From the NCBI GenBank assembly GCA_937775295.1, contig CALKBZ010000008.1:26592-90591 (forward strand): 64,000 nucleotides of DNA. Reading direction: 5' to 3'. Origin of the DNA: an uncultured Opitutales bacterium. Its GTDB lineage: Bacteria; Verrucomicrobiota; Verrucomicrobiia; Opitutales; Coraliomargaritaceae. The translations under genes and the position numbers were made by a program. How positions within the stretch are numbered: the first letter of the stretch is position 1; every line of letters starts with the position of its first letter. The notes under the pieces are model-generated. The model saw only the letters and a list, made by a program, of their open reading frames with translations. It had not been told where the DNA came from and made no database searches. Below are positions 18,070 to 27,424 of the stretch, piece after piece.

Positions 18070-18100
18070 AAACGAGAATACACTTTTGTTATTTACTGGA

Positions 18101-18178
18101 GCGATGCTGTCCCCGGCGACCGCAAAACCGCGGCAGTATTTAACTAACACAGTTAGACCGCGGGGACGCTGCCCCTCG
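18101..18178. repeat. Imperfect inverted repeat upstream of rsmE
   Basis: The left part 18101-18123 includes GCTGTCCCCGGCGACCGC; the right part 18156-18178 includes GACCGCGGGGACGCTGCCCC. The core GGGGAC/GTCCCC pairs with mismatches, and CCGCGG occurs on both inner sides. It sits between the rsmE start and the helicase stop and is probably another dispersed palindromic unit. Confidence 0.55.
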
Positions 18179-18206
18179 AAACAAGATAGAGAACCACACT
18201 CGCCGA

Positions 18207-19421
18207 TTAACGACGACGCCCGAAACGGCTCGATGCCGAATTGCGCTTACGACGCTTCGGTGGAGCGGCAGACTCGCTGCGAATGATCGGTTCGTGGAAA
18301 TAATTAAAATCATCGAGCTTACGCTGCTTAATCGGCTGATCGATAAATTTCTCAATTGCATCGAGCTTCGCCTGCTCATCAGGAGCGACCAAAGTCATCG
18401 CATCACCTTCGCGCTGCGCACGACCCGTGCGGCCGATCCGGTGCACGTAATCTTCCGCATGCTCTGGTACATCGTAATTAATGACGTGCGTCACATTAGC
18501 GATGTCTAGACCGCGCGAAGCAATGTCCGTCGCGACGAGAATCTTCATCGTGCCGTCCTTAAACTGCTCCAAGGCCTTGGTGCGGGCCTTTTGCTGAAGA
18601 TTCGAGTGCATTGCTACGCAACTGTAATCCCGCTCCTGCAACCAGCGAGCGATACGATCAGCGCCGACTTTCATACGGCAGAAAATAATCATGCTATCGA
18701 CTTCCATGCTGTCGATCAGAGCGATCAACAAGTCAAACTTCTGCATCGCGCCAACTGGATACACTTCGTGCTTCACTGTCTCCGCGGGCGTCAGCTTAAT
18801 CCCGATCGAGACTTCGACTGGATCTTTCAGACTCTTCGCGACCAAGCGCTTGATGTCGTCCGAAACAGTTGCCGAAAACAACAGCGTCTGGCGATTTGCG
18901 TTACACATCTTAATAATGCGTTGCACGTCGTCGATGAAGCCCATGTCGAGCATGCGATCCACTTCGTCGAGCACCAAGACTTCGACTGAGCGGAGGTCAA
19001 AATTGCCCTGCTGCAAGTGATCGAGTAAACGGCCAGGAGTCGCAATCACGACGTCCGCGCCTTCGCGCAGCTCGTCGAGTTGCTTGCCATAGCCGACACC
19101 ACCGTGGATCAGGCAGCACTTCGGCGCACAGTATTTACCATACGACCCGAATTGGTCTTCGACCTGAGCAGCGAGCTCACGTGTCGGTCCGAGCACCAGG
19201 CAACGAGGTGGCGCGCCTTTTTTGTGGCCGCCGAGGCGATGTAGGATCGGCAGCGCATAAGCCGCAGTCTTCCCGGTGCCAGTCTGAGCTGAGCCGATGA
19301 CATCCTTGCCCTCAAGGATGTGCGGGATGGAGCCGGCTTGAATAGGAGTCGGCGTAGTGAAACCGAACTCGTCGATAGATTTAAGAATAGACTCGTCGAG
19401 TCCAAGATCGTGAAACGTCAT
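18207..19421 (-). CDS. DEAD-box ATP-dependent RNA helicase (DEVD variant)
   Basis: A 404-residue helicase core with a short basic tail. In order: Q motif TPTPIQ, motif I AQTGTGKT, Ia PTRELAAQ, Ib TPGRLLD, motif II DEVD in place of DEAD, SAT, and in RecA2 the TDIASRGLD and HRIGRTGR blocks; the tail is RK-rich (PPKRRKRNSASSRFGRRR). The start MTFHDLGLDESI at 19421 is standard for the family; an upstream ATG at 19574 would add 51 atypical residues. Likely role: ribosome assembly or cold-related RNA remodelling, inferred from the RhlE-like size. Confidence 0.92.
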   Translation of the reverse strand: MTFHDLGLDESILKSIDEFGFTTPTPIQAGSIPHILEGKDVIGSAQTGTGKTAAYALPILHRLGGHKKGAPPRCLVLGPTRELAAQVEDQFGSYGKYCAPKCCLIHGGVGYGKQLDELREGADVVIATPGRLLDHLQQGNFDLRSVEVLVLDEVDRMLDMGFIDDVQRIIKMCNANRQTLLFSATVSDDIKRLVAKSLKDPVEVSIGIKLTPAETVKHEVYPVGAMQKFDLLIALIDSMEVDSMIIFCRMKVGADRIARWLQERDYSCVAMHSNLQQKARTKALEQFKDGTMKILVATDIASRGLDIANVTHVINYDVPEHAEDYVHRIGRTGRAQREGDAMTLVAPDEQAKLDAIEKFIDQPIKQRKLDDFNYFHEPIIRSESAAPPKRRKRNSASSRFGRRR

Positions 19422-19549
19422 TATATGTGGTCTGGGTGAAAAGCCCGGCCAACTTACGCATCCGGGTCCGATTAAGAAATCGCGTAGCGTGCGTGTATTT
19501 CTTTGAGAATCAAGGAGAAAGCACAGCTGCAGAATATCGAGGGTGCAGT

Positions 19550-19611
19550 CGAGTCGCTCGACCGACTCGTTCATTTATTACCGTCGATGCATACGGCGCT
19601 AGCACGCCGTA
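19550..19611. repeat. Two short hairpins in the helicase/nhaC gap
   Basis: CGAGTCG/CGACTCG at 19550-19569 and TACGGCG/CGCCGTA at 19592-19611, both perfect 7-bp stems. The 375-base gap 19422-19796 otherwise holds no recognisable gene; the two divergent promoters must lie here. Confidence 0.7.
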
Positions 19612-19796
19612 GCTACAAAAACGCTGATCTCGAATAACCCTAAAACGGAAAGCCGCGCTATGAAAACTGACCCACTACAGCCTATACCCGACAGCCGACA
19701 GTCTCACCCATCCAAAGGAGATTCGATCCGAGGCGACCGAAGTTAGAAACCTCCGATGCTCGACATCTGCGGCTTAAGCCATAGCTTGGGCCGCAA

Positions 19797-21422
19797 ATGC
19801 TTGGCCTCCGCTCACCTCGAAATCTAGTAACGATTAGTGTCGTCGTTGTGCTGCTGCTATTGAGCGGCGGCATCGCCCATCTGGACAATCCATGGCTTTC
19901 GCTGGTGCCTAGCTGCGCCGCGCTGTTCGTGGTATTTATTACACGCAGTGCCTTGATCGGGCTGTCAGTCGGCGCGATGTGTGGCGCCTTGTTAGTGTCC
20001 AATGGCGCGCCCCTCGCGGCAGTTGAGCAGCTGGCGCTGCAACAGTTTTGGCCGATCTTTGGTTCGTCTTGGAAGCTGAGTGCGATTCTATTTACATTGA
20101 TACTGGGGGGCTTCGTTGCGCTGGTCGAAGCGGGCGGCGGCCTGCAAGGCCTGGTCCACCGCTTGCTCGGCTCTGGGCGTGCGCCGCACAAGCGTATGCA
20201 ATTTACGGTGTTTGGATTTGGCCTATTGGTGTTTTTCGATGGCTTGGCGAACACCATGCTCATTGGCCGACTATTGCGCTCGGCGGCAGATCGCTGCGGC
20301 GTTTCGCGGCAGAAGTTGGCCTATCTCGCGGATACGACTGGCTCTGCGGTGGCGTGTTTGGCGTTTATATCCACGTGGATCGCCTTTCAGCTATCGATGA
20401 TCCACGAAGGCTTTGCCTTGGTCGGCCGTGAGGTCAGTGCCTATGCCTACTTCTTTAAATCACTGCCCTTTAATTACTATTGCTGGTTCGCGCTGCTGCT
20501 GGCCTTGGTCTCAATTACGCGAGAGTTTAACCCAGGCTCGATGGGCAAGGCCGAACGCTTGGCTCGCAACATGCCAGTTCGCGATGAGGATACCTCGCCC
20601 ATTCACGCCAACCATTGGGGCTTAGCAATTGTGCCGATCTTGGTGCTCACATTTTCGATTCCCCTGCTGACTTATGTGATCGGCGCGGAGTCGCTGTTGC
20701 CGTTCAGCTTGAGCAAATTTGCGCAGGCCTACGGACGCGCCGAAAGTTATGTGCCACAGATTCTCGTGGCCGCTAGTGTGCTGGCTTCGTTAGTCGCTGC
20801 CGCTGCGCTGATGTCGACTGCGAAGACCGCAAGAACAGGCGCACAATCGTCAGCTGGCTGGGTCTTCCTGTCGGGCGTGCGTGAGATCGCAAAACCAACG
20901 GTGGTGTTGATCGCCGCCTGGATGTTGGGCGCGGCGATTAGCCAACTCGAAACCGCGGATCATCTGAGTGCCTTACTAGAGGGGCGCATTTCGGCGGGAT
21001 TTTTACCAGCGATGATCTTTCTATTGGGCGCGGTGATTTCGTTCTCAACCGGCACCTCGTGGGGCACGATGGGCGTGCTGATGCCCCTAGCGATTCCGGT
21101 CATCTTTGCGGTCAGCGGAGAGAGCTCAGACGCGGAGCGCGATCGCACCGTCGCCGCTGCGATTGGTGCAGTCTTCAGTGGTGCGGTGTTCGGCGACCAT
21201 TGCAGCCCTTTTAGCGATACCACAATTGTCGCATCGATCGCATCAGGCATCGAACCGCTGGATCATGTGCGCACGCAAATGCCGTTTGCACTGATTGCTG
21301 CGATGGTAGCGCTAGTGCTCGGCTTCCTACCGACGGGATTTGGCTTACCCGCCTGGGCAGGGCTCGGACTCGGCGGAGCTTGCTTGATCTTACTGCCCAA
21401 GTGTTTTTCGCTAACGAGATGA
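19797..21422 (+). CDS. nhaC: Na+/H+ antiporter NhaC family protein
   Basis: 541 residues, about 12 predicted membrane spans. Family landmarks are GGFVALVEAGGG, a FFDGLANTMLIG helix with a buried Asp, LADTTGSAVACLAFISTW, and near the C-terminus FSTGTSWGTMGVLMPLAIP and GAVFGDHCSPFSDTTI. It exchanges sodium for protons at the inner membrane, consistent with a marine host. It stands alone; gluQ begins 114 bases downstream on the same strand. Confidence 0.92.
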   Translation: MLGLRSPRNLVTISVVVVLLLLSGGIAHLDNPWLSLVPSCAALFVVFITRSALIGLSVGAMCGALLVSNGAPLAAVEQLALQQFWPIFGSSWKLSAILFTLILGGFVALVEAGGGLQGLVHRLLGSGRAPHKRMQFTVFGFGLLVFFDGLANTMLIGRLLRSAADRCGVSRQKLAYLADTTGSAVACLAFISTWIAFQLSMIHEGFALVGREVSAYAYFFKSLPFNYYCWFALLLALVSITREFNPGSMGKAERLARNMPVRDEDTSPIHANHWGLAIVPILVLTFSIPLLTYVIGAESLLPFSLSKFAQAYGRAESYVPQILVAASVLASLVAAAALMSTAKTARTGAQSSAGWVFLSGVREIAKPTVVLIAAWMLGAAISQLETADHLSALLEGRISAGFLPAMIFLLGAVISFSTGTSWGTMGVLMPLAIPVIFAVSGESSDAERDRTVAAAIGAVFSGAVFGDHCSPFSDTTIVASIASGIEPLDHVRTQMPFALIAAMVALVLGFLPTGFGLPAWAGLGLGGACLILLPKCFSLTR

Positions 21423-21536
21423 GATCACCCCCGTTACTAATAGGGACGTAGGAATCAGAATAATGCGCGCTTCTGGTTCTTAGGCGACACCTCCAAGAGC
21501 TTGCGCTCACCCTTCAAACTCCATTAAGTAATACCC

Positions 21537-22403
21537 ATGACATCGTCCTACCGAGGCCGCATCGCACCGACCCCCACAGGGTATTTACACCTTGGCCATG
21601 CGCGCACTTTCTGGATCGCGATGGAGCGTGCCCGCGAGGCCGGCGGCACATTGATCTACCGCGACGAGGATATCGACCCCGACCGCTGCAAGCCGGAGTT
21701 TGCCGAAGCCGCGATTGAGGACCTGCACTGGTTCGGCTGTCAGTGGGACGAAGGCCCGGACATCGGCGGTCCCGTTGCACCGTATCGCCAAAGCGAGCGT
21801 ATGCCACTGTTCCTTGCGGCATGGAAGCACCTCAAAGAAAGCGGCTTCATTTATCCCTGCGATCAATCCCGCAAAGATGTGGCTTGGGCGACCCAAGCTC
21901 CACACGGCGACGAAGAAAATAGTGAGGCGATCTACCCCGAGCGCCTACGCCCGCCGATCGGCACAGGTAAAACCGCCAAAGCCCCCGGCGAGACGAATTG
22001 GCGCTTCCGCGTGCCCGGTGATCGAAAAATGCAATTCGACGACCTCAGCCTCGGACCCTGCGCCTTTAACTGCCTGAAGGACTTTGGTGACTTTCTGGTC
22101 TGGCGCAAAGACGGACAGCCTGCCTACGAGCTCGCTGTCGTGGTCGATGACGACGCGATGGGCATCACCGAAGTAGTGCGCGGCGAAGACCTGCTCATCT
22201 CAACCGCCCGCCAATTGCTGATCTACGAGGCACTCGGCCTACGCGCACCGAGATTTTACCACGCTCCCTTGCTCTGCGACTCCAGCGGCCAACGACTCGC
22301 CAAGCGCCATCATTCTCTCAGCCTACGTGAATTACGCGAAGCGGGGCAAACACCTAAAACACTACGAGAGTCAGAGGACTGGTGGTCAGGCTTGGACGAC
22401 TAA
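21537..22403 (+). CDS. gluQ: Glutamyl-Q tRNA(Asp) synthetase-like protein
   Basis: 288 residues, only the catalytic half of glutamyl-tRNA synthetase with no anticodon-binding domain, as in GluQ-RS, which glutamylates queuosine in tRNA-Asp. The HIGH-type box is PTPTGYLHLGHA, and the KMSKS-equivalent is LAKRHHSL. The two-cysteine zinc site of the E. coli enzyme is not evident: only one Cys remains in the FIYPCDQSRKD segment. Separate from any queuosine biosynthesis gene in the window. The assignment to GluQ rather than a truncated GltX rests on length. Confidence 0.87.
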   Translation: MTSSYRGRIAPTPTGYLHLGHARTFWIAMERAREAGGTLIYRDEDIDPDRCKPEFAEAAIEDLHWFGCQWDEGPDIGGPVAPYRQSERMPLFLAAWKHLKESGFIYPCDQSRKDVAWATQAPHGDEENSEAIYPERLRPPIGTGKTAKAPGETNWRFRVPGDRKMQFDDLSLGPCAFNCLKDFGDFLVWRKDGQPAYELAVVVDDDAMGITEVVRGEDLLISTARQLLIYEALGLRAPRFYHAPLLCDSSGQRLAKRHHSLSLRELREAGQTPKTLRESEDWWSGLDD

Positions 22404-22502
22404 ACGCGCATTTTAGACTTCCGCTGCTCAGCTTTGATCCGGCCTTTGACTTCGTCGAATCCGGTCTTGTCGCTAAGCTTGAAACAGCCTTTTATTAAGA
22501 TT

Positions 22503-23342
22503 ATGATCGACGAAGAAATACAGCAACTGGATGAATTAAAAAATAATCTAATGCTCTGGCTGGCCGAAAGAGGCGCGGGACTACTGATCGCCATCATCAT
22601 TATTGCCCTCGGGTTCTGGTTAGCCAGGCGCCTTGCCAATCTGATCATTAAGCTCTGCGACAAGCGCGGGCTCGACGTCACCCTCGCCCGCTTCTTCGCT
22701 GGGTTTTCGAAGATCGTCGTCGTCGCTTTCGCCACGATCATGGCGCTGAGTAAGCTCAATGTCGAAATCACCCCCTTCATCGCTCTATTAGGTGCCAGCG
22801 CCTTCGGCCTCAGCCTCGCCGTTCAAGGTCCCGTCTCCAACTACGGCGCGGGCATCGTGCTCATCATCACCCGTCCCTTCAAAGTCGGCGACACCCTCAC
22901 GCTTAACGGCCTCACTGGCCAAGTGGACTGCGTGAATCTGGGAAATATTCAACTTCTCAACGAAGACGAACAACGCATCACCATCCCGAATCGCGACGTT
23001 CTCGGTGAAATTTTCACTAACTCTTACAACTATAGCATCATCGAAGCGGTGGTCGGCATCGACTACAACTCCGATCCGGAAAATGCGATCAGCTGCATCA
23101 CTGCAGCCATTCAAACCGTCGAAGACGTCGCACCGGATCGTGCACCCGACGTCGGCATCGACGATTTCGGCGATTCCTCGATCAATATTGGCTACCGCGT
23201 CTGGGTGCCGACCAATCGCTACCACCGCACCCGCTACGCGGTGAACCTCGCCGTCTTTCGCGCCCTCGAAGCAGCGCAGATCACCATTCCCTTCCCACAG
23301 CGCGAGGTGCACATGATTCAGCCAGAGGCCAGCGCAGGTTGA
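22503..23342 (+). CDS. mscS: Small-conductance mechanosensitive channel (MscS family)
   Basis: 279 residues: an N-terminal amphipathic segment, three membrane helices, pore helix TPFIALLGASAFGLSLAVQG, then the beta domain (FKVGDTLTLNGLTGQV, ITIPNRDVLGEIFTNSY) and a short alpha/beta vestibule ending in FPQREVHM. The start at 22503 (MIDEEIQQLDELK) follows the normal MscS length; an ATG at 22434 would add 23 non-conserved residues. It releases solutes at hypo-osmotic shock. Followed by a repeat-rich gap. Confidence 0.92.
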   Translation: MIDEEIQQLDELKNNLMLWLAERGAGLLIAIIIIALGFWLARRLANLIIKLCDKRGLDVTLARFFAGFSKIVVVAFATIMALSKLNVEITPFIALLGASAFGLSLAVQGPVSNYGAGIVLIITRPFKVGDTLTLNGLTGQVDCVNLGNIQLLNEDEQRITIPNRDVLGEIFTNSYNYSIIEAVVGIDYNSDPENAISCITAAIQTVEDVAPDRAPDVGIDDFGDSSINIGYRVWVPTNRYHRTRYAVNLAVFRALEAAQITIPFPQREVHMIQPEASAG

Positions 23343-23424
23343 GTTGAGCAGTCGTCGGGCGAGGCTTGTTATTATGCCCTTGAGTGCCATGCCCGCAGGT
23401 CACTGCCCGACAGGCCGCATCGAG

Positions 23425-23719
23425 CACTCGACGGGCGAGGCCAGGCAACACGGTCGACACGGAGGTCAACCCTCCCTGCTTACATACTCAAGGAGGGACC
23501 ACCTCCACGTGGTCCGCAGCAAACACTCGACGGGTGCGCCAAGGCAACACGGTCGACACGGAGGTCAACCCTCCCTGCTTACATACTAAGGGAGGGACCA
23601 CCTCCGCGTGGTCCGCAGCAAACACCCGGCGGGTGCGCCAAGGCAAAACGGTCGACACGGAGGTCAACCCTCCCTGCTTACATACTAAGGGAGGGACCAC
23701 CTCCGCGTGGTCCGCAGCA
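23425..23719. repeat. 99-bp tandem repeat, three copies, with internal palindromes
   Basis: Exact period 99: CGGTCGACACGG begins at 23451, 23550 and 23649. Each unit holds GGAGGTCAACCCTCCC, a 14-base spacer, and GGGAGGGACCACCTCC as an inverted partner, followed by GGACCAC/GTGGTCC as a second hairpin. Copies 2 and 3 are nearly identical; copy 1 is the most diverged. The 493-base gap 23343-23835 also carries CAGTCGTCGGGCGAGG-type sequence at both ends (23349 and 23753). A period divisible by three keeps several frames open, but no real gene is supported. Confidence 0.93.
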
Positions 23720-23835
23720 GCCGCAAACCAGCGTAGCTGAAGTGACAGGTAAACAGTCGTCGGGGCGAGGCGAAGTAGCCACTTCGCGGAATCCGTTCTT
23801 GTCGCTTCGCCCTTAACTGCCTTACTTAACTGGAT

Positions 23836-24510
23836 ATGCCAAACAGTTCTGGATTCAGCATCATCGCCGTTGATGGCGGCGCGGCCACGGGAAAGTCTTC
23901 GACCTCCCGTGCCATTGCCGAGCGCCTTAACCACATGCACGTCGATACCGGCGCGCATTACCGCACGCTGACCTACGCGTTGCTCGAAGCCGGTGCAGAC
24001 TTGGAAACACCAGAAGCCATCTCCGCAGTGCTTAAATCACTCAAACTCGGCACTACCATCAAGGGTCGCAGCGCCCTGCTGAGCATCAACGGCGACGTGC
24101 CTGCCGATGCCGACATCCGCTCCCCCGAAGTCAATGCCAACGTCTCTATGTTTGCCGCGGTCGAATCTGTCCGCGAATTCTTGTTTAACTATCAACGCAG
24201 CCAAGCTCAAGTCGCTCGCGATCACGCCGAATTCACTGGGCTGATCATGGAAGGCCGTGACATCGGCTCGATCATTTTCCCCAACGCAGACTTCCGCTTC
24301 TTCCTGTTTGCCGACGAAGCGACTCGTGCCGCACGCCGTGCGAAAGACGGTCAGACCGACTCCATCGCCGAACGCGACAAGCGCGACAGCCAACGTAAAA
24401 CCGCGCCGCTGATCTGCCCCGCAGGTGCCGTCCGCGTCGATACTGGTCCCTTGCCCCTCGAAGGCGTGGCCGATTACATTTGCGGAATCATTACTGCGGG
24501 AAAAGTTTAA
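23836..24510 (+). CDS. cmk: Cytidylate kinase
   Basis: A 224-residue nucleoside monophosphate kinase making CDP/dCDP. The P-loop is GGAATGKSSTSRAIAERL, followed by HVDTGAHYRTLTYALL, the insert domain typical of CMP kinase, and MEGRDIGSIIFPNADFRFFL with the nucleotide-binding Arg/Asp. It is followed on the same strand by plsC, the usual cmk-plsC order of many bacteria. Confidence 0.92.
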   Translation: MPNSSGFSIIAVDGGAATGKSSTSRAIAERLNHMHVDTGAHYRTLTYALLEAGADLETPEAISAVLKSLKLGTTIKGRSALLSINGDVPADADIRSPEVNANVSMFAAVESVREFLFNYQRSQAQVARDHAEFTGLIMEGRDIGSIIFPNADFRFFLFADEATRAARRAKDGQTDSIAERDKRDSQRKTAPLICPAGAVRVDTGPLPLEGVADYICGIITAGKV

Positions 24511-24644
24511 ACATCCGCAGTTTCATATTTCCATATTGATCCGATCGATTTTACGGTCGCTCATGTCATTACTACGTTCCTCGCAACAGCATTTCCAAAT
24601 TTGCTTCGCCCTCTCCGGTGAACCTACCTCAGCGTTTCAAAAAG

Positions 24645-25295
24645 ATGTCCAACTCACGCCCAACGACTCCACCTTTTTACGAATGTGTCCGCGTCATCGC
24701 AGACTGGTTTTTCAGCACGTTTTACGACTATTCTACTTCAGGGATGAGCGGCGTGCCGCTGACTGGGAGTGTGATCTTCGCCGCCAACCACATCAGCTTT
24801 TACGATCCGCCTGCGATCGGCGCCCAAGTGCATCGCCCGTTCAATTACTTCGCTCGTGACACCCTTTACAAAGGCTGGTTCGGCAAAGCACTGCACAAAC
24901 TCGACACCATTCCGGTCGCCCGCGAAAACGCCGACATCAAATCGCTCAAAGCCATCTTTAAGGCGCTGAAAAATAAAGGCGCGGTCGCGATCTACCCAGA
25001 AGGCACCCGCTCAGCATGCGGTAAGCTCGCCGAACCCAAGCCTGGCGCCGGCATGATTGCCTGTAAATCCAAGGCCACCGTGATCCCGACGCGGATCTTC
25101 GGCACTTTCGAAGTCTTTGGCCGTCAACACAAACTGCCATCGCTCGGCGGCTCAATCCACATCGCCTACGGACGCCCGATGTCAGTCGACGAAATCGACC
25201 CCGGCAAAGACCACCCCGAACGCTACCTTGAAGCCTCTCGCCGCATCATGCAACGCATCGCCGAGCTGCAACCTCCTGAGCCAGTTATTGTTTGA
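24645..25295 (+). CDS. plsC: 1-acyl-sn-glycerol-3-phosphate acyltransferase family protein
   Basis: 216 residues. The acyltransferase motif H-x4-D is in FAANHISFYDPP, and the glycerophosphate-binding motif is YPEGTRS; PTRIFGTFE follows. It transfers acyl chains to lysophosphatidic acid at the inner membrane. ATG at 24645 is chosen because it directly follows the TCAGCGTTTCAAAAA leader shared with aroA; an ATG at 24618 would add nine residues. It lies downstream of cmk, probably co-transcribed. Confidence 0.88.
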   Translation: MSNSRPTTPPFYECVRVIADWFFSTFYDYSTSGMSGVPLTGSVIFAANHISFYDPPAIGAQVHRPFNYFARDTLYKGWFGKALHKLDTIPVARENADIKSLKAIFKALKNKGAVAIYPEGTRSACGKLAEPKPGAGMIACKSKATVIPTRIFGTFEVFGRQHKLPSLGGSIHIAYGRPMSVDEIDPGKDHPERYLEASRRIMQRIAELQPPEPVIV

Positions 25296-25302
25296 ACCGC
25301 TA

Positions 25303-25686
25303 ATGGCCGTGAATCAGACCGAGTACTTTACAATCGCAGGTCCCTGGATCACGGTTCACAACGCAATCAACCACGGCCTACGCCAAAAAACCTACGAATG
25401 AGCACTAGTTGTAGAATTTCAACATCTCGGGATCAGCTACAGTCAACAGCACATATAACCCGTGCTCTACCGAAACCTAAAGATCGATGAATACATCCCC
25501 GACCTAAAGGTGGAAGACTTCATCATCGTGGATACCATGGTCGTCGAACAGGTTCATAATGACGATATTGGCCAAATCATTAATTACCTCAAAATCATAG
25601 GTACAAGAACTGGCCTCATCTTAAATTTCAAACACCCAAAATTAGAGTGGCGCAAAATCACCGATCACCCATCATCGCCGTCATAA
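25303..25686 (+). pseudogene. GxxExxY family nuclease-like gene, inactivated by two stops
   Basis: One continuous frame encodes a complete GxxExxY-type protein: FTIAGPWITVHNAI, then GLRQKTYE, ALVVEFQHLGISYSQ, LYRNLKIDEYIPDL, VEDFIIVDTMVVEQ, and a GQIINYLK ... GLILNFKHPKLEW ending. It is broken by TGA at 25399-25401 (codon 33, where Arg CGA is expected) and TAA at 25456-25458 (codon 52). The usual Lys of the PD-(D/E)xK-like D-T-K segment is Met here. Intact members are PD-(D/E)XK_3 family proteins of unknown role. It starts eight bases after plsC. Confidence 0.85.
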
Positions 25687-25744
25687 ATTAACGTTTATTC
25701 ACGTCCATTAACGTTTCAACTCTCTCTTTTTTACTTACTTAGCC

Positions 25745-26941
25745 ATGAGTCATTCCAGTGATCGCTACGCCCAACGCGGCGTCTCTTCTTCCAAATCTGA
25801 AGTCCACGCCGTCGTGGATAAGCTCGACCGCGGCGTCTTTCCCGGTGCTTTTTGTAAGATCGGCGCAGACATCCTGACCAGCAACCCCGACAAGTGTAAC
25901 ATTATTCACTCCGACGGCTCTGGCACCAAAAGCACGCTCGCCTACCTGCACTACAAAGAGACCGGCGACCCGACAGGCTTCCGCAAGACCGCTCAAGACA
26001 GCCTCGTCATGAACATCGACGACCTGCTCTGCGTCGGCGCGATCAATGGCATCCTCATTTCCAGCACGGTCAACCGTAACGCCCGCGCCATTCCCGGCGA
26101 AGCCCTCGGACAACTTATTTCAGGCACTGAAGACTTCCTCGCTACCATGCGCGACTACGGCGTCGGGGTGCACAGCGGCGGCGGCGAAACCGCCGACGTC
26201 GGCGACCTCACCGGCACCGTCACAGTTGACTCCTGCGCAGTCGTGATCATGGACCGCAAAGACGTGGTTGATAATGCCAAGATCAGACCAGGCCTCGCGA
26301 TCGTCGGCCTCGCCTCAGCTGGCCAAGCCACTTACGAAACCTTCGAAAACTCTGGCATTGGCAGCAACGGCCTGACCAGCGCACGCCACGACTTGCTCAG
26401 CTCTTACTACCTTGAGAAATATCCCGAGACCGTCGATCCCACGACCGACAAGCAATATCTCTACTGCGGCCCTTACAAGATGACCGACATGTTGCCCGAC
26501 TCCGACATGACAGTCGGCGACGCGATCATGAGCCCCACCCGCACCTATGCGCCGATCATCAAGCAACTCCTCTGCGAAGACCGCGACAGCATCTACGGCA
26601 TGGTGCACTGCTCAGGCGGCGGTCAAACTAAGTGCATCCGTTTCGGCACCAGCGTGCACCACATCAAGGACAACTTCCTGCCCATCCCACCGATTTTCAA
26701 AGCGATCCAAAAAGCCAGCGGCACTAGCACCGAAGAGATGTTCCGCGTGTATAACATGGGCCACCGCATGGAGATCTTTTGCGAGCCTGAGGCCGCTGCT
26801 GGCATCATCGCCAAGAGCGAAGCTTTCGGCATCCCCGCGCAAATTATTGGCCGCACTGAAGCCACCCAAAAAGCCGACGGTCAGAACCACGTCACCATCG
26901 TGCACGACGGTGAGACGCTTGAATACGAACTAACCCACTAA
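25745..26941 (+). CDS. purM: Phosphoribosylformylglycinamidine cyclo-ligase (long type)
   Basis: A 398-residue AIR synthetase forming aminoimidazole ribotide in purine synthesis. Seen: [15 protein letters not shown] with the ATP-site loop, [28 protein letters not shown] and the late [16 protein letters not shown] block. It is about 50 residues longer than E. coli PurM, matching the Bacteroidota/Verrucomicrobiota variant. The leader (CATTAACGTTTCAACT) lacks a strong Shine-Dalgarno. It stands alone. Confidence 0.92.
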   Translation: MSHSSDRYAQRGVSSSKSEVHAVVDKLDRGVFPGAFCKIGADILTSNPDKCNIIHSDGSGTKSTLAYLHYKETGDPTGFRKTAQDSLVMNIDDLLCVGAINGILISSTVNRNARAIPGEALGQLISGTEDFLATMRDYGVGVHSGGGETADVGDLTGTVTVDSCAVVIMDRKDVVDNAKIRPGLAIVGLASAGQATYETFENSGIGSNGLTSARHDLLSSYYLEKYPETVDPTTDKQYLYCGPYKMTDMLPDSDMTVGDAIMSPTRTYAPIIKQLLCEDRDSIYGMVHCSGGGQTKCIRFGTSVHHIKDNFLPIPPIFKAIQKASGTSTEEMFRVYNMGHRMEIFCEPEAAAGIIAKSEAFGIPAQIIGRTEATQKADGQNHVTIVHDGETLEYELTH

Positions 26942-26990
26942 ACTGCCCTCCTTTCGAAAACTTTAGCGAGCGGGTTTATCCCGCGAGACG

Positions 26991-27392
26991 ATGCGCCTTC
27001 TTACCTTCATACGCCGAATCGGTCGGTTCTCACTGCTGCTTTGCTGCTGCTGGCTCCTAACCGGGCCACAGTTAATACTGCAGCTGGGCGCATGGAGCTG
27101 GATGATGGCGAGTTACTCGCAAGAAAGTAGTATCGCGCAAGCCTTTGCCGAAACATTTAGCGGCGAGCGCCCCTGCGGACTCTGTAAGATCATCACCGCG
27201 GTCGATACCGAGCAAGAATCTGCTCAGACTCAGCAAAGCAGCGAAACCAACAGCTTCAAGCTCATACTCGGCCAAGCACCGCGCATCACGTTCGCACCTA
27301 CACATTTCATAGCTGCCAAGCGCAGCATGGTCAAACTGACACCGCCTTTAAGGCACCCACGCGTACCGACTCCGCCACCGCGAATCGCATAG
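26991..27392 (+). CDS. Small membrane-anchored protein with CxxC (P-C-G-L-C)
   Basis: 133 residues: an N-terminal membrane helix (about 13-33, very Leu/Cys rich), a periplasmic-looking segment with AQAFAETFSGERPCGLCKII, then a polar tail. The E-R-P-C-x-L-C-K motif resembles that of short uncharacterised proteins which, to my recollection, accompany copper or metal export genes in Verrucomicrobiota. The next gene downstream encodes a Met/His-rich outer-membrane protein, which fits a metal theme. No enzymatic family is recognised; a metal-binding or redox role is inference. Confidence 0.6.
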   Translation: MRLLTFIRRIGRFSLLLCCCWLLTGPQLILQLGAWSWMMASYSQESSIAQAFAETFSGERPCGLCKIITAVDTEQESAQTQQSSETNSFKLILGQAPRITFAPTHFIAAKRSMVKLTPPLRHPRVPTPPPRIA

Positions 27393-27404
27393 CGAATCGC
27401 CACA

Positions 27405-27424
27405 GGTGCTTTTCAGAAAGCACC
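27405..27424 (+). other. Hairpin after the CxxC gene, and the 27.4-27.76 kb gap
   Basis: GGTGCTTT (27405-27412) and AAAGCACC (27417-27424) form a perfect 8-bp stem with loop TCAG, 13 bases past the stop codon; no T-run follows. The remaining 334 bases to 27758 contain no gene that I can support; ATTAGAATTC occurs at 27510 and 27575, the second within the palindrome TAGAATTCTA. Confidence 0.5.

Noticed and set aside
23425..23719. CRISPR-like array
   Set aside because: The whole 99-base unit repeats without variable spacers, and no cas genes are present.
23384..23740. Open frame encoding a 33-residue repeat protein
   Set aside because: The 99-base period keeps several frames open on both strands; no start signal, codon bias or hydrophobic/structural pattern supports a protein.
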